Origin: Chromatiales bacterium
Lineage (GTDB): Bacteria; Pseudomonadota; Gammaproteobacteria; JACCYU01
Direction of reading: 5' to 3'
DNA length: 6,870 nt
Assembly (NCBI GenBank): GCA_031177845.1
Contig: JAPSGG010000078.1
Location: 1 to 6,870, forward strand
Position numbers and translations under genes: made by a program. Of this stretch, positions 5,940 through 6,870 are shown in pieces. How positions within the stretch are numbered: the stretch's first letter is position 1; every line of letters starts with the position of its first letter. The notes beneath the pieces were generated by a model, which had not been told where the DNA came from, ran no database searches, and was given only the letters and a program-made list of their open reading frames with translations.

Positions 5940-6870
5940 ATGTCGATGCCCGTACGCAGCCTCATATCCTTAGCTTTTGTTTTTATCTTCAGCGTAGCAC
6001 AGGCCCAAACGACGCCCACGCCGGCGCTGATCCCGGAGCCGCCGGTCTTTGATGCCAAGAGCTACTTCATGATTGATTTCCATAGCGGCGCCGTACTGGC
6101 CGCAAAGAACCCCGATGAGCGCGTGGAGCCGGCCAGCATCACCAAGATCATGACCACCTATCTCGTCTATCAGGCGCTGCACGAGGGACAAGCGAATCTG
6201 GAGGACGAGGTGTTGATCAGTGAGAAGGCGTGGCGGACGGGCGGGTCACGCATGTTCGTCGAGGTCGGCAACCGGATTAAGCTGGAGGCTTTGTTGAAAG
6301 GCGTGGTCATTCAATCCGGCAACGACGCGACCGTGGCGGTGGCTGAGCACATCGCGGGCACCGAAAGCGCCTTCGCCCAGTTGATGAACAGCCAGGCGGA
6401 GCGGCTCGGCATGACCGGCACGCATTTCATGAACTCCACGGGCTGGCCACACCCGGAGCATTACACTACGGCGCGCGATATTGCCATCCTGGCGCAGGCG
6501 CTCATCCGCGACTTTCCCGAACGCTATACCGGCTATGCGGAGAAGGAGTTCACCTTCAACGGCATCAAGCAATACAACCGTAATCAACTGCTGTGGCAGG
6601 ACGAGTCGGTCGACGGGCTCAAAACCGGTCATACCGAATCCGCCGGGTATTGCCTGGTGGCATCCGCCGAGCGCGACGGCATGCGGCTGATCACCGTGGT
6701 GATGGGCACCGCCAGCGAAAAGGCGCGCGCGGCTCATACGCAGGCGCTGTTGAACTACGGCTTTCGATTTTTCGAGACCCATAAGCTCTATTCCGCCGGC
6801 GAGCCGCTGGCCACGCCTAGGATCTGGAAGGGCGCGGTCGAGAATCTACCGGTCGGGATCGCGCAGGATC
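5940..6870 (+). CDS. dacA: D-alanyl-D-alanine carboxypeptidase, PBP5/6 family (partial, runs off right edge)
   Basis: The enzyme removes the terminal D-Ala from pentapeptide stems in the periplasm, which controls how much cross-linking PBP2 and others can do. The first 310 residues are present and the frame is open to the edge. Residues 1-22 form a Sec signal peptide (hydrophobic LISLAFVFIFSVAQA, cut after AQA). The peptidase S11 domain shows Ser66 and Lys69 in PASITKIMTT, Ser126-Gly-Asn in IQSGNDATVAVAEH, and Lys228-Thr-Gly in VDGLKTGHTESAGYCLVA. The last residues (FFETHKLYSAGEPL to VENLPVGIAQD) begin the C-terminal beta-rich PBP5 domain; the usual amphipathic membrane anchor lies beyond the window. 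The start is ATG 5940 or ATG 5946; neither has a clear Shine-Dalgarno. The gene lies 146 nt after rlpA, in the position of dacC in Pseudomonas and dacA in E. coli. Confidence 0.95.
   Translation, partial: MSMPVRSLISLAFVFIFSVAQAQTTPTPALIPEPPVFDAKSYFMIDFHSGAVLAAKNPDERVEPASITKIMTTYLVYQALHEGQANLEDEVLISEKAWRTGGSRMFVEVGNRIKLEALLKGVVIQSGNDATVAVAEHIAGTESAFAQLMNSQAERLGMTGTHFMNSTGWPHPEHYTTARDIAILAQALIRDFPERYTGYAEKEFTFNGIKQYNRNQLLWQDESVDGLKTGHTESAGYCLVASAERDGMRLITVVMGTASEKARAAHTQALLNYGFRFFETHKLYSAGEPLATPRIWKGAVENLPVGIAQD

Noticed and set aside
6246..6782. 178-codon open frame antisense to dacA
   Set aside because: It sits opposite the SGN and KTG motif region of a clear carboxypeptidase gene; there is no family signature or initiation context.
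1..6870. Search for CRISPR arrays, tRNA or rRNA genes, insertion sequences, phage or toxin-antitoxin genes
   Set aside because: No regularly spaced repeats, cloverleaf sequences, transposase motifs or inverted terminal repeats were found by eye. Nearly all of the window is accounted for by cell-wall genes and hppA.

Overview
The window looks like an ordinary chromosomal segment of a GC-rich (roughly 60% by eye) proteobacterium, most likely a gammaproteobacterium. The main reason is gene order: PBP2 - RodA - MltB-type lytic transglycosylase - RlpA - D,D-carboxypeptidase is the order of the Pseudomonas pbpA-rodA-sltB1-rlpA-dacC locus, and E. coli has the related mrdA-mrdB-rlpA-dacA. I cannot name the species from sequence alone.

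Layout. Bases 1-613, minus strand: the N-terminal third of a membrane H+-translocating pyrophosphatase (hppA), cut by the left edge. Bases 614-922: a divergent, GC-rich intergenic region with a plausible extended -10 promoter for hppA and a TATAAT box facing the cell-wall genes. Bases 923-4966, plus strand: mrdA (PBP2), mrdB (rodA) and mltB/sltB, joined by overlaps of 17 and 4 nt. Bases 4987-5793: rlpA, 20 nt further on. Bases 5794-5939: a gap holding an imperfect hairpin and a possible -10 box. Bases 5940-6870: the N-terminal ~310 residues of a dacA/dacC-type D-Ala-D-Ala carboxypeptidase (PBP5/6 family), cut by the right edge.

How the genes work together. RodA polymerises lipid II into glycan strands and PBP2 cross-links them; together they form the Rod (elongasome) synthase that makes side-wall peptidoglycan. 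The MltB-family enzyme and RlpA are lytic transglycosylases that cut glycan strands; RlpA's SPOR domain would direct it to septal glycans stripped of stem peptides. The D,D-carboxypeptidase trims pentapeptides to tetrapeptides and so limits cross-linking. The five plus-strand genes thus form a synthesis-plus-remodelling cluster for the cell wall. The neighbouring proton pump has no established direct link to it, although both deal with (pyro)phosphate chemistry at the membrane.

All catalytic residues checked are intact, and no frameshift, insertion sequence, tRNA, rRNA or CRISPR array was seen. I found no undescribed system. The points worth a second look are start-site and signal-peptide details, the divergent intergenic region and the rlpA-dacA gap.
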